Positions 53,364 to 62,972 of a stretch of DNA of 64,000 bases are shown here, piece after piece; the stretch's first letter is position 1; the number at the start of each line of letters is the position of its first letter. A program made the position numbers and the translations under genes. The stretch is from NCBI GenBank assembly GCA_948678575.1, contig CAPPGO010000008.1:9681-73680 (forward strand), given 5' to 3'. The stretch comes from an uncultured Clostridia bacterium (GTDB lineage Bacteria; Bacillota; Clostridia; TANB77; CAG-508). The notes under the pieces were generated by a model. That model was given only the letters and a program-made list of their open reading frames with translations. It did no database searches and was not told the origin of the DNA.

Positions 53364-55194
53364 TTAACTAACTTTTTCTCTTTCTTTTACACGAATTTCG
53401 CCTATAATATGATTATCTTTTTGAATAGGAAAGCTCTTATCATTAGCAATTAATTCTACTAATTTGAATAGTCTTTCTCCATTTTCATTTTTGTATGGCA
53501 TCCTATAATATTTCTTTTGATAGCCTTTTTTAGGTGCATCTGGTCTATCTAATTCATAATATGAAACTTCATAATAATCGCTTAATCTGTCCATATATTC
53601 TTGTAGTTCTTTTTTATCCATTTGTACTGTTGTAGTAATCAAAGTTTCTTCTTTTCCTATTGTGCAAGGAGATGTAAAATCAACCATTCCATAATCTAAA
53701 ATTTTACATATTTGTTCAATAAAACTGCTTCTAAATTTTATATTTACTAATTCATAAATGCCTTTTTCGTTTTTATCAATCGTAACATTTTCTATAAATT
53801 TTGAAATAAATTCTTGTTTTTCTTCTTTTGTTTTATTATTCCATTGAAAGATTAGCATATCATAAAATTGATTAGAACGAATTAGTTTTTCTTTTTCTAC
53901 ATCTCTATCAGCCATTATTTGCTGTGTGGAAAAGGTTTGTTTATTTAAGTCGATTGCTTGTATTCTTTTTTCTTCCAATAGGTTTAGTTTTTCTTCAATT
54001 ACTCTATAATCTTCTGAAAAATCATTTACTTCTACAATCCCTTTTATATATGCTTCTTTAATCCTATCCTTTTGTTTTTTCAAATTTGCAATTTCTTTAT
54101 CTAATTTTTCTGTATCACGTTCTTTTTTATCTGCTAAAACAGGGAAGAAGTATTGTTTTACTGTCATATCGTATTCCACTAAATTCATAATCAAATTCAT
54201 TGTTACATTTTCAATTAAATCTTCTCTTAAATATAGCTTACAGTCTGTGCAATGATAATACATATATTTTTTCTTTTTACCACCTGCTCCTTTACAAGTC
54301 ATTAGCTTTCCACACTTTGGGCATATTAGCTTTTGCATAAATATATAAACTCTATCTCTACAAAATGCTCTTTGGTTTTTCTCTTTTTGGGCTTGTATTT
54401 CATCAAACATAGCCCTTGTTATAATCGGCTCTACAACATCTCTATAAATTACAGGCTCTTTTCCTTGTTCTTTTCCAACTCTTTTAAATCTTTCATAATC
54501 TCCCATATAAATTTTGTTATTTATCATTTTTTCTATTGTGGAATCTTTCCATTTTGCTTTTGTAAGTGTTGGTACCTGTCCTTCATTTAGAATATTTGCT
54601 ATTGTTTGATAACTTTTGCCCTCTAAATACATATTAAATATTCTAATTACTAAATCTTTTGTAGTTTCATCAATTATCATTTTTTTGCCTTCTCTTTTGT
54701 AGCCAAGGGGACACCTATTAGGAATATGACCAGATTTTATAGCACCTGTTAATCCAAATTTTGTTCTTTCACTTACTATTTCAATTTCTAGCTGAGATAA
54801 CACTGTTAGCATACGCACAAAAAATCTACCATTAGCGGTCGAGGTATTTACATCATCTCTATCACACACCAAATAACAATTATGCTTTTCTAAGTCTGAT
54901 ATTAACACTTCTAAATCTCTCACAGACCTTGTAACTCTATCTAATTTATAGGCTACAATATAATTGATTTTGCCTGATCTCATATCAGTTAGCATTTGCT
55001 GAAAAGCTGGTCTGTGTTCCATGTCTTTTGCACTAATTCCTGCATCTTTGTAAACCTTGAATATCTCATATTCTTTATATTTACAAAGCTGTTTTAATTT
55101 TTCGTCCTGCTCTCCTAAACTAAATCCGTTCCCTTGCTTGATCTTCTGTACTTACACGAATATAAATTCCTGCCTTTTTTGTTTCTCCATTCAT
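53364..55194 (-). CDS. Large serine recombinase (TnpX-like), +1 shift at CGG
   Basis: Excises and integrates the element. ATG 55194 gives MNGETKKAGIYIRVSTEDQARE with the catalytic Ser in RVS; the next codon is CGG (55126-55128) and the straight frame stops at TAG two codons on. Skipping its C gives GFSLGEQDEKLKQLCK, the canonical motif, and runs to the end. 609 residues (1831 nt, one extra base). Further motifs: VAYKLDRVTRSVRDLEVL, IPNRCPLGYKREGK, zinc finger CPKCGKLMTCKGAGG...CTDCK and a coiled coil. Without the shift there would be no catalytic domain joined to the rest. Confidence 0.92.
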
Positions 55195-55244
55195 TCTATA
55201 AATATTCCTCCTTCCAAATTATGAATAGAAAGGCAACTAAAAAA

Positions 55245-55290
55245 AGTGCCACATAGCATAGGTTTGGCTATTAGCACTTTAGAGTTTTAT
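55245..55290. other. Hairpin upstream of the recombinase
   Basis: aagtgc/gcactt arms with an inner catagc/ggctat pair. It may terminate transcripts or mark the element end. Confidence 0.4.
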
Positions 55291-55386
55291 ATTTATTATT
55301 AACTATCTCTTTAATTCTCTTAAAAAACACAAATAAACCAATATAGTATAATTTTTTAAAACTCTAAAATGTTTTGCCGTTTTCTC

Positions 55387-55659
55387 CTATGATATGTATT
55401 CTTGTAACTTGGACATTGGATACTTTGTCCTTAAATCTGTTACGTAGAAGTAATCATGTTCATTAAAGAATAACAATAATTTGTTATTTATGATTACTCT
55501 ATGGGGCTCTACATACGCTAAATTCGTATGTTCAATTATTCTTAAACACCCGTTAATGATTTCAGGTTGCTGTTTAATGGAGTTTATACGACACGCCCAC
55601 TTAATTTTAGAGTGTAATTCATCACTCATATTGATTTGTTTTTTAATAATATGTAACAT
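55387..55659 (-). CDS. Uncharacterised small protein by the tRNA
   Basis: 90 residues from ATG 55659 (MLHIIKKQINMSDELHSKIKW), with AAAGGAGG 13 nt upstream; an ATG at 55686 is also in frame. It ends DLRTKYPMSKLQEYIS. No known domain. Its base composition is richer in GC than its neighbours, and it lies between the recombinase and tRNA-Leu, so it may belong to the element. Confidence 0.5.
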   Translation of the reverse strand: MLHIIKKQINMSDELHSKIKWACRINSIKQQPEIINGCLRIIEHTNLAYVEPHRVIINNKLLLFFNEHDYFYVTDLRTKYPMSKLQEYIS

Positions 55660-55811
55660 AATATCACAAAAACCTCCTTTTTTCAATAGTTTTAGTCAAA
55701 AAAAGTCCAACCCATAAGAGTTGGAATAAGATTTTTGTGTTCATCAAATTTTTTATAGTCTTAAAATTAAGTTATATTAAGACTTTCAAAAAGTTCGACG
55801 AAAATTGCTTG

Positions 55812-55894
55812 TGGTGCGGTAGAGAGGACTTGAACCCCCACGGTCTCCCACTAGATCCTAAGTCTAGCGCGTCTGCCAGTTCCGCCACTACCGC
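55812..55894 (-). tRNA. tRNA-Leu (anticodon UAG)
   Basis: The minus strand folds as a class II tRNA: acceptor GCGGTAG / CTACCGC, D-arm TGGCGGAACTGGCAGACGC, anticodon loop CTTAGGA (TAG, reading CUN Leu codons), long variable arm, T-arm GGGTTCAAGTCC, and encoded CCA. Mobile elements often sit next to tRNA genes. Confidence 0.95.
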
Positions 55895-55976
55895 ATTAAT
55901 TATTATTATTTGTTATTATCTCTAACAACATTAATATTTTAGCATAATGAAGTTTTAAAGTCAATACAAAAATGAA

Positions 55977-56012
55977 AAAAATAGACATATCATATAAAGA
56001 TATGCCTATTTA
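55977..56012 (-). terminator. Terminator after the Wzz/kinase gene
   Basis: aaatag-a-catatc / gatatg-c-ctattt stem, 4 nt past the stop. Confidence 0.75.
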
Positions 56013-56015
56013 ATA

Positions 56016-57446
56016 TTAATATCTATCACCTGTTTTTATTCTTCGATTTGCTAATTCTCCTGTTCTTTTTACTTTCTTAACAACTAATTGATTTGTATTA
56101 TTATATCTATAATAACTATATTGATATTTTCCACTTATTCCAGGCATACCATTAAGTACAACACCTAATTTTTTCCCTTTTACAGTTTCCATATTTTTTA
56201 TTTTCTTTACTTCACTAAGAAGTGCTCTATTATATCTTACAACCAATATCGTATAGTCTACTGCTGTTGAAAATGCAATATCATCAGCTACCAATGATTT
56301 TGGAGTACCATCTATTATTATAAAATCATATTTTTGTTTTAATTGTTCAATTAATTGCATAATTTTATCTGTATAAAGTAATTTTGAATAATCTATACAA
56401 GCAGTTCCTTTTGTAATAATATCTAAGTTTTCTACTGTTTCAACATGTGTTATATATTTGTCGAAATCAATATTATCACTACTATCTTGTATTAAATTTG
56501 AAATTCCTTCATTATATGGATTTATATGAAATATACTATGTTGTCTACCTCTTCTTATATCTGAATCAATTAATAAAGTCTTTTTTCCACTTCTCGCATA
56601 TGTAATCGCCATATTAGAAGCAACAAAACTCTTTCCTTCTGATGGATTACAACTAGTTGTTAAAATAACTTTTGGATTCAAATATTTTATGTTAGATAAT
56701 AAAACTCTAAAAACTTCACTACAAGATGAATTGTTTGCTGTTACTAAGTTTACTTCCTTTTCTGGAACTGTTCCTAATTTTGCAAGAACTGGTAATTTTA
56801 ATTTTTCCTCAACTTCATGCTCTGTTTTTATTTTTTCATTAAATATCATTTCAGCAAAAATGATTAATGTAGAAATGCATCCACCAATTATAAATCCCAT
56901 AACAGCAAATTTTATTGGATTTATATTACATGGTTCTGTTGGCTCTTCTGCTTTATCTAATACTTCTGCATTATTTATATTATATACTCCAGAAATTTTT
57001 TCAAAAAACACATTTGGAACTTCATTAGCAATTTTTACCGCCATTTCAGGGCTTTCATTTTCTACCATTATTTCAATAACCATTGTATTTAAGTCATTTT
57101 TCAATGATATTGAATTACTTATATCTTTTTCTGATAAATCAGATTTCAAATTTTCCTTTATTCCACTTGCAACAGCATTACTTTTAATTATTTTTTGATA
57201 TGTATCCATAAGATTCTCTGATAATTGAATATCATCATTTGTAACAGTTTCATTTTCGTTAGAAGTGATTTCTTCTTTATCTCCTTTAACAGATAAAATC
57301 ACTGTTGTAGATGTTTGATACATTGGCGTTGCTAAATTATTATTATATATATAACCACATATAGTTCCAAGTACTAATAGAATTGCAATTATTATTTTTC
57401 TTCTCCAAATTAAGTTTAACAGTTCTTTAAAATCTATCTCTTCCAT
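56016..57446 (-). CDS. Fused Wzz chain-length regulator / BY-kinase
   Basis: 476 residues. An N-terminal Wzz domain with two membrane helices (about 18-36 and 175-195) and an outer loop is fused to a bacterial tyrosine kinase: Walker A SCNPSEGKSFVASN (Ser for the usual Gly), Walker A' TLLIDSDIRRGRQ, Walker B YDFIIIDGTP. A Tyr cluster near the end (YQYSYYRYNN, final GDRY) is the autophosphorylation tail. Controls export and length of exopolysaccharide. In Firmicutes the two parts are usually separate (CapA/CapB), so the fusion is proteobacterial in style. No capsule genes are adjacent. Confidence 0.92.
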   Translation of the reverse strand: MEEIDFKELLNLIWRRKIIIAILLVLGTICGYIYNNNLATPMYQTSTTVILSVKGDKEEITSNENETVTNDDIQLSENLMDTYQKIIKSNAVASGIKENLKSDLSEKDISNSISLKNDLNTMVIEIMVENESPEMAVKIANEVPNVFFEKISGVYNINNAEVLDKAEEPTEPCNINPIKFAVMGFIIGGCISTLIIFAEMIFNEKIKTEHEVEEKLKLPVLAKLGTVPEKEVNLVTANNSSCSEVFRVLLSNIKYLNPKVILTTSCNPSEGKSFVASNMAITYARSGKKTLLIDSDIRRGRQHSIFHINPYNEGISNLIQDSSDNIDFDKYITHVETVENLDIITKGTACIDYSKLLYTDKIMQLIEQLKQKYDFIIIDGTPKSLVADDIAFSTAVDYTILVVRYNRALLSEVKKIKNMETVKGKKLGVVLNGMPGISGKYQYSYYRYNNTNQLVVKKVKRTGELANRRIKTGDRY

Positions 57447-57586
57447 TTCATCCTCATTTTCCTATATTTTATTAATTTTCATTTGTATATTTAACATATT
57501 TAAAAATATATCATACATGAAATTTTATTTCAATATTATTTTTAGTAAAATTTAAAATATATTTTAAATAATTTTTAAATATATGA

Positions 57587-57592
57587 TATAAT
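57587..57592 (+). promoter_or_regulatory. Probable -10 box of the purine permease
   Basis: TATAAT 39 bp before the start; no good -35 is seen. No purine riboswitch is visible in the leader. Confidence 0.4.
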
Positions 57593-57630
57593 TTAAGAAA
57601 AAATATAAAAATTTTTAGGAAGGAAAAAAT

Positions 57631-58992
57631 ATGTTAGAAAAAATCTTTAAATTAAAAGAAAATAATACTACCATTGTAACAGAATTAATAGCTGGTTTAA
57701 CTACTTTTATATCTATATCATATATTATTTTTATTAATCCTAAAATATTATCACAAACTGGTATGGATTATAATTCAATATACTCCGCTACAATTCTTAG
57801 TTCTATTATAGGAACTTTAATTATTGGACTTGTTGCAAATGTCCCATATGTTCAAAGTGCAGGTTTAGGAATTAATGCATTATTTACTTACACTATCTGT
57901 GGAAGTCTTGGTTTTACTTGGCAACAAGCACTTGCAATGGTTTTTATTTGTGGAATAATTAATATATTAGTTACAGCTACAAGTATTAGAAAAAAACTTA
58001 TAAAAGCAATTCCTCCATTTTTACAAGATGCTATCACCGTTGGAATTGGTCTATTTATTACTTATACAGGTTTTAGAAATGCAAATTTGTTGCAATTTTC
58101 AGTCGAAAATGTAGCAAATGGAATTTCTACTGGTAGTTCTACTATTCCTAGTTTAGTAACTTTTAATCAACCAGCAATCATTTTAGCTTTAATTGGCTTA
58201 ATAATTACAAGTATATTAGTACTAAAAAAGGTTAAAAGTGCTTATTTAATTGGAATTATATTAACTACATTAATTGGAATTCCACTTGGTGTTACATCAC
58301 TTCCAGATTTCTCTAATTATACAATATTACCTTCTATTGAGCCTACTTTACTAAAATTAGATTTAAGTGGTTTACTTACTGCAAAAGCTGGAATTGTAAC
58401 CGTTTTTATGACAATTTTCACACTATGCATTTCTGATATTTTTGATAGTATTGGAACTTTTATTGGTACTGGTAAAAAATCTGGAATTTTTCAAGTTGAT
58501 GAAAATGGAAATATGCCAGTCAAATTAGAAAAAGCTTTATTTGCTGATTCAATAGCAACAAGTATTGGTGCATTACTTGGAACTAGTAATGTCGCAACTT
58601 ATGTAGAAAGCAGTGCTGGAATTGAAGTTGGTGGTAGAACTGGACTTACAGCTATATTTTCTGCAATGTGTTTTGCTATATCTTTATTTGTAGCCCCAAT
58701 AGTTGCTTGTGTACCAATGGCAGCAATAGCCCCTGTTCTAATCTTGATTGGAGTTTCAATGATTGGTTCTGTAAAAACTATCGATTGGGATGATATTAGT
58801 ATAGCACTGCCTGCATTTTTCACAATTGTTATCATGCCATTTGCTTACTCTATTACTGCTGGAATTGAAATTGGATTTTTATTCTATGCAATTAGTAATA
58901 TAATAAATAAAAAATACAAAAATGTATCAATTATAATTTATATTTTTTCTTTGCTGTTTATAATCGATTTTATATACTCTGCATTAGCATAG
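57631..58992 (+). CDS. NCS2-family purine permease (AzgA-like)
   Basis: 453 residues, about 12-13 membrane helices. ATG 57631 behind AGGAAGG. AzgA-type motifs: ELIAGLTTFISISYIIFINPKIL at the start, VQSAGLGINALFTYTICG, TLCISDIFDSIGTFIGTG, SNVATYVESSAGIEVGGRTGL. Imports hypoxanthine, guanine or adenine with protons. It is the largest plus-strand gene in the window. Confidence 0.95.
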   Translation: MLEKIFKLKENNTTIVTELIAGLTTFISISYIIFINPKILSQTGMDYNSIYSATILSSIIGTLIIGLVANVPYVQSAGLGINALFTYTICGSLGFTWQQALAMVFICGIINILVTATSIRKKLIKAIPPFLQDAITVGIGLFITYTGFRNANLLQFSVENVANGISTGSSTIPSLVTFNQPAIILALIGLIITSILVLKKVKSAYLIGIILTTLIGIPLGVTSLPDFSNYTILPSIEPTLLKLDLSGLLTAKAGIVTVFMTIFTLCISDIFDSIGTFIGTGKKSGIFQVDENGNMPVKLEKALFADSIATSIGALLGTSNVATYVESSAGIEVGGRTGLTAIFSAMCFAISLFVAPIVACVPMAAIAPVLILIGVSMIGSVKTIDWDDISIALPAFFTIVIMPFAYSITAGIEIGFLFYAISNIINKKYKNVSIIIYIFSLLFIIDFIYSALA

Positions 58993-59024
58993 TAAAAAGA
59001 GCTATTCTTCATTGAATAGCTCTT
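58993..59024. terminator. Bidirectional terminator
   Basis: aaaagagctattc / gaatagctctttt stem between the converging permease and deacetylase genes. Confidence 0.9.
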
Positions 59025-59975
59025 TTAAAATATTTCATAAAAATTTTTAAATGTATATCCTTGTTCTTTTAAATATCTTATAACTTCTGGTAAAGCATCT
59101 GCTGTAACTTGTTTATCACTAGCATCATGCATTAAAACAATTATTGTGTCATCACCCTCCATTGTAGCTTTTAACTCTTCTAATTGTTCTTCAACTGTAT
59201 TTTTTCCTTCTGCATCTCCTGTCATACAATTCCAATTTGTGTACGTAACTCCATAAGAATTTAATACATTTTTAGATTCATTTTTTACATCTGAATATCT
59301 TCCACCAGCTGAACCACCTGGATATCTGAATAAATACATTCTATAATCATCTATCCCAAGTGCATTTCTTACAGCATTCTCACAATCTACATATTCTCCA
59401 AAAATTGTATCTAATGATTTGTAAATTTCTGAATATGAATGTGTATATCCATGATTTGCTATATAATGTCCTTCTTCATAAGCTCTTTTTACTAAATTGG
59501 GATATTTATTTACTCTTGCACCTACTACAAAGAAAGTAGCTGGTACATTCTCATTTTTTAATATGTCTAATATTTGCGGTGTTATTGTTGCCGAAGGTCC
59601 ATCATCAAAAGTTAAATATGCTACTTTTTCTGTTGAAAAATACAAATTTTTTATATCTTCTTGTGCATTTTCATTATATTCTGGTATAAATTTTGATTTC
59701 ATTTTTTCTATGTTATGTTTTGCTATTTGGACATGTTCTGTTTTTATTGCCTTTTCTTCATGGGGTACATCTACATCAACTGGCTCTGTTGATGTAGATT
59801 CTGTATCTTCTGTTGGTTTTGCCATTTTATTATAACTTAACAAAAAACTTCCAACTAAAACTATAAAACACATTAACACAGAAGTAATAAAAATTGCTAC
59901 TTTTTTGATATTTAATTTTTCATGATTATTATATACATTAACTAATCGAGTTTCTTCGTTGTTATCATATAACAT
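59025..59975 (-). CDS. Membrane-anchored polysaccharide deacetylase
   Basis: 316 residues: cytoplasmic N-terminus, one membrane helix (about 27-47), a Thr/Ser/Glu-rich linker and a NodB domain. Motifs are TFDDGPS (catalytic and metal Asp), HGYTHSYSEI (metal His pair), RYPGGSAGGR and IIVLMHDAS. Probably removes N-acetyl groups from peptidoglycan outside the cell. Single gene. Confidence 0.93.
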   Translation of the reverse strand: MLYDNNEETRLVNVYNNHEKLNIKKVAIFITSVLMCFIVLVGSFLLSYNKMAKPTEDTESTSTEPVDVDVPHEEKAIKTEHVQIAKHNIEKMKSKFIPEYNENAQEDIKNLYFSTEKVAYLTFDDGPSATITPQILDILKNENVPATFFVVGARVNKYPNLVKRAYEEGHYIANHGYTHSYSEIYKSLDTIFGEYVDCENAVRNALGIDDYRMYLFRYPGGSAGGRYSDVKNESKNVLNSYGVTYTNWNCMTGDAEGKNTVEEQLEELKATMEGDDTIIVLMHDASDKQVTADALPEVIRYLKEQGYTFKNFYEIF

Positions 59976-60037
59976 ATTTATTACCTCCTTTATATATTAT
60001 ACAACAATATTTCAATTTTGCAATGTATATTTCTAGA

Positions 60038-60068
60038 AAATTTAAGAGCCTTTTCAGGCTCTTTTTTT
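60038..60068. terminator. Hairpin after the P-type ATPase
   Basis: aagagcc / ggctctt stem with T-run on the plus strand and a weaker AAATTTT end on the minus strand. Confidence 0.6.
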
Positions 60069-60070
60069 AT

Positions 60071-62770
60071 TTATTCTTTTCCATTTATTTTTAATAATTT
60101 GAATATTTCTACAACAATTATTGGTGCCAAAATCAAGCAAATTGTTTCAAATAAATTCTCTATTGGAAGTAATACAATTCCAAAAATATTTCTCAATGCT
60201 GGAATTAATATAACTGCAAACATCAATAACGATGATGAAAAAATCGCTAATAACAATTTACTATTATTAAATGGATTTGTAGTAAATAATGATTTTTCAT
60301 TATTTCTTACATTAAATACATGTACAAGTTCTGAGAATGCAAGAACTGTAAATGCCATAGTTTGACCTACTTGTATTTTATATACTGGATCTCCATCTAC
60401 ACCTAATCCTAAAATAAATGCTATAAGTGTAAGTAGACCTATCATTATACCTTGATATACTAATCTATAAGTCATTCCTTTTGTAAATATTCCTTTTGTC
60501 TTCTTTAATGGCTTTTTATTCATAACATCTTTTTCTGCTGGATCAACTGCCAATGCTAATGCTGGTAATGAATCTGTTACTAGATTTATCCATAATATTT
60601 GAATTGGTAATAATGGTTCTAATGCGCTTATATATTCTGATGTAATACCAAATTTATTTGCTAAAATTGGTGTTAGCATAATTGCTGTAAATAATACAAC
60701 AATCTCACCAATATTACTTGACAATAAAAACTGTATTGCTTTTAAAATATTATTATATATTCTTCTACCTTCTTCAACTGCTGAAACTACTGTTGCAAAA
60801 TTATCATCTGTTAAAATAACATCCGCTGCCTCTTTTGAAACATCAGTACCAACAATTCCCATTGCACAACCAATATCTGCTTTTTTTAATGCTGGAGCAT
60901 CATTAACTCCATCACCAGTCATTGCAACTATCTCACCATTTGCTTGCCAAGCTTTTACAATTCTAACTTTATGTTCTGGTGAAACCCTTGCATAAACTGA
61001 TATATTTTTAACTCTTTTAATTAATTCTTCATCAGATATTTTTTCTAATTCACTACCAGTTATTGCTTCATCACCTGGTTGTAAAATACCTAATTCTTTT
61101 GCAATAGCAGAAGCTGTAATTTTGTGATCACCAGTAATCATAACTGTTTTTATCCCAGCTGAAATACATTTGCTAACTGCATCTTTAACTTCTAGTCTTG
61201 GTGGGTCTATCATTGCAACCATACCTGTAAAAATTAATTCGCTTTCCAATTTTTCCATTTCTTTGTCTGTTGGCATATGATCTAATTCTTTATATGCCAT
61301 TGCTAAAACTCTAAGAGCATTTTCGGCTAATTTTTGATTTGCTTCTATGACAATTTTCTTATAGTTTTCTAAATCTGTTTTTATTTCTCCATTTAAAGAA
61401 TAACCTTTACAACAATTTAATAATTCATCAAGTCCACCTTTTGTATATACTACATATTTATCGCCTTGCTTATTTACTGTTGTCATTAATTTTCTATCTG
61501 AATCAAAAGGAATTTCTTGAACTCTTGGCATTTCACTATATATTTCATCAGTACAATTTAACTTAAATCCCATATCTACTAATGCTGTTTCCGTAGGATC
61601 TCCTGTTAAAGTTCCGTCTTCTGCAATTTTAGTATCATTGCATAACATACATGCTTCTAAAACCTTTTTTCCTTCTGCATCCAAATTTCCAATTTCTTCA
61701 ATATCTGACAATTTTCCATTTACGAAAAATTTAAGAACAGTCATTTTATTTTGAGTAAGTGTACCAGTTTTATCTGAACAAATAACTGATGCACTTCCTA
61801 ATGTTTCAACTGCTGGTAATTTTTTTACAATAGCATTTCTTTTAACCATTCTTTGTACACCAATAGCTAAAACTATTGTGGATACTGCTGCCAATCCTTC
61901 TGGAATTGCCGCAACAGCTAGTGATACAGCTGTCATAAACATATGGATTGGTTCTTTACCATATAAAGTACCTACAAAAAATATAAGTACACATATTGCT
62001 AATGCTACAATTCCTAATGTTTTTCCTAAATTATTTAATTTTATTTGAAGTGGTGTTGCTTCATCTTCGGTTTCATTAATCATAGAAGCTATTTTACCAA
62101 CTTCTGTATTCATACCTGTTTCAACAACAATACCTTTTCCTCTACCATAAGTTATTAAACTCGAAGAAAATAGTATATTTTTTCTATCGCCTAAGCTAAC
62201 TTCTTCATCTTCAATTTTATCTGCAAATTTATCTACTGGTACAGATTCACCAGTCATTGCAGATTCTTGTGATTTTAAATTAATTGCTTCAATAATTCTT
62301 AAATCTGCTGGAATAAAATCACCCGTATCTAAAATTACTATATCACCTGGAACCAAGTCAGCTGATTGAACTACCTCTAATTTTCCATTTCTCATAACTT
62401 TGGCTACATGACTACTCATCTTTTGAAGTGCTTCCAAAGATTTTTCTGCTTTATTCTCCTGTGCTACACCAATGATAGCATTTACTACAACTACTATCAA
62501 AATAATAATTGAATCTGTAAAACCTTCTCCTTCTTGTACTCCCACAATTCCTGAAACTACTGCTGCAATAATAAGTACAATAATCATAAAATCCTTAAAT
62601 TGTTCTAAGAATTTTACTAATAAACTTTTTTTCTTTTTAGCTTTTAGTTCGTTTGAGCCATATTTTTCTCTTCTTTTTACAACTTCATCAGAGCTTAAAC
62701 CTTGAATCAGATTTGCGTCAAGTTCTTTCGCTGTTTCTTCTGTTGTAAGATTAAACCATCTTTTGCCCAT
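60071..62770 (-). CDS. P-type cation ATPase (Ca2+/Mn2+ type)
   Basis: 899 residues, P2-type pump. Actuator TGESVPVD, membrane-4 AAIPEGLAAV, phosphorylation CSDKTGTLTQNKM, nucleotide domain YTKGGLDELL, hinge MTGDGVNDAPALKKADIG; ten helices. Similar to PMCA/PacL Ca2+ pumps. The leader looks like a yybP-ykoY element, which in known cases senses Mn2+, so Mn2+ export is at least as likely as Ca2+. Confidence 0.93.
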   Translation of the reverse strand: MGKRWFNLTTEETAKELDANLIQGLSSDEVVKRREKYGSNELKAKKKKSLLVKFLEQFKDFMIIVLIIAAVVSGIVGVQEGEGFTDSIIILIVVVVNAIIGVAQENKAEKSLEALQKMSSHVAKVMRNGKLEVVQSADLVPGDIVILDTGDFIPADLRIIEAINLKSQESAMTGESVPVDKFADKIEDEEVSLGDRKNILFSSSLITYGRGKGIVVETGMNTEVGKIASMINETEDEATPLQIKLNNLGKTLGIVALAICVLIFFVGTLYGKEPIHMFMTAVSLAVAAIPEGLAAVSTIVLAIGVQRMVKRNAIVKKLPAVETLGSASVICSDKTGTLTQNKMTVLKFFVNGKLSDIEEIGNLDAEGKKVLEACMLCNDTKIAEDGTLTGDPTETALVDMGFKLNCTDEIYSEMPRVQEIPFDSDRKLMTTVNKQGDKYVVYTKGGLDELLNCCKGYSLNGEIKTDLENYKKIVIEANQKLAENALRVLAMAYKELDHMPTDKEMEKLESELIFTGMVAMIDPPRLEVKDAVSKCISAGIKTVMITGDHKITASAIAKELGILQPGDEAITGSELEKISDEELIKRVKNISVYARVSPEHKVRIVKAWQANGEIVAMTGDGVNDAPALKKADIGCAMGIVGTDVSKEAADVILTDDNFATVVSAVEEGRRIYNNILKAIQFLLSSNIGEIVVLFTAIMLTPILANKFGITSEYISALEPLLPIQILWINLVTDSLPALALAVDPAEKDVMNKKPLKKTKGIFTKGMTYRLVYQGIMIGLLTLIAFILGLGVDGDPVYKIQVGQTMAFTVLAFSELVHVFNVRNNEKSLFTTNPFNNSKLLLAIFSSSLLMFAVILIPALRNIFGIVLLPIENLFETICLILAPIIVVEIFKLLKINGKE

Positions 62771-62799
62771 AAAAACCTCCCATAATTTTTTAAAGTAAA

Positions 62800-62940
62800 T
62801 AACTAAACAAAAAGACTTTTAAAGAATTATATTTCTTTAAAAGTCTCACTCCCTTCAATATTGGGTTTACTAACCAGATTTATAATCGGATATGTTGGTT
62901 AATAAATTATAGTTACTCCCTCTTAATTACATTGATATTA
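62800..62940 (-). promoter_or_regulatory. yybP-ykoY-like (Mn2+) riboswitch
   Basis: The minus strand reads GAGGGAGTAACT, then AACCAACATATCCGAT, then TCTGGTTAGTAAACC and GAAGGGAGTGAGAC, close to the paired loops of the yybP-ykoY family. A terminator overlaps its end: agacttttaaagaa / ttctttaaaagtct followed by TTTTT (62810-62846). It lies directly before a P-type pump, a standard place for this switch. Confidence 0.75.
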
Positions 62941-62972
62941 TATATATAAATTTAAAATTTATCAAGTATTTT

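Larger units (their letters stand above)
49500..55800. mobile_element. Tn4451-like integrative mobilizable element
   Basis: Contains the gene set of the Tn4451/Tn4453 family: a large serine recombinase (TnpX-like), a TnpV-like gene, and MobC plus a relaxase (TnpZ-like) for mobilization. Cargo is two unknown proteins and a small hydrophobic peptide. A tRNA-Leu lies at the right. The exact ends are not defined: no clear terminal repeat was found. A 33-nt cctaac/gttagg hairpin at 49526-49558 lies at the left side. There are no mating-pair genes, so transfer would need a helper. The gap 49344-49859 holds no gene. Confidence 0.7.

Noticed and set aside
2278..55128. Systematic sequencing artefact as the cause of the CGG shifts
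   Set aside because: All seven extra bases fall at the same codon phase, which a sequencing error would not respect, and about 50 other CGG trinucleotides are error-free. Not fully excluded without reads.
55737..55925. Plus-strand frame over the tRNA
   Set aside because: It is only the complement of tRNA-Leu and its flanks.
57450..57630. Purine riboswitch before the purine permease
   Set aside because: No three-way junction or conserved loop bases are visible; only a -10 box and ribosome site.
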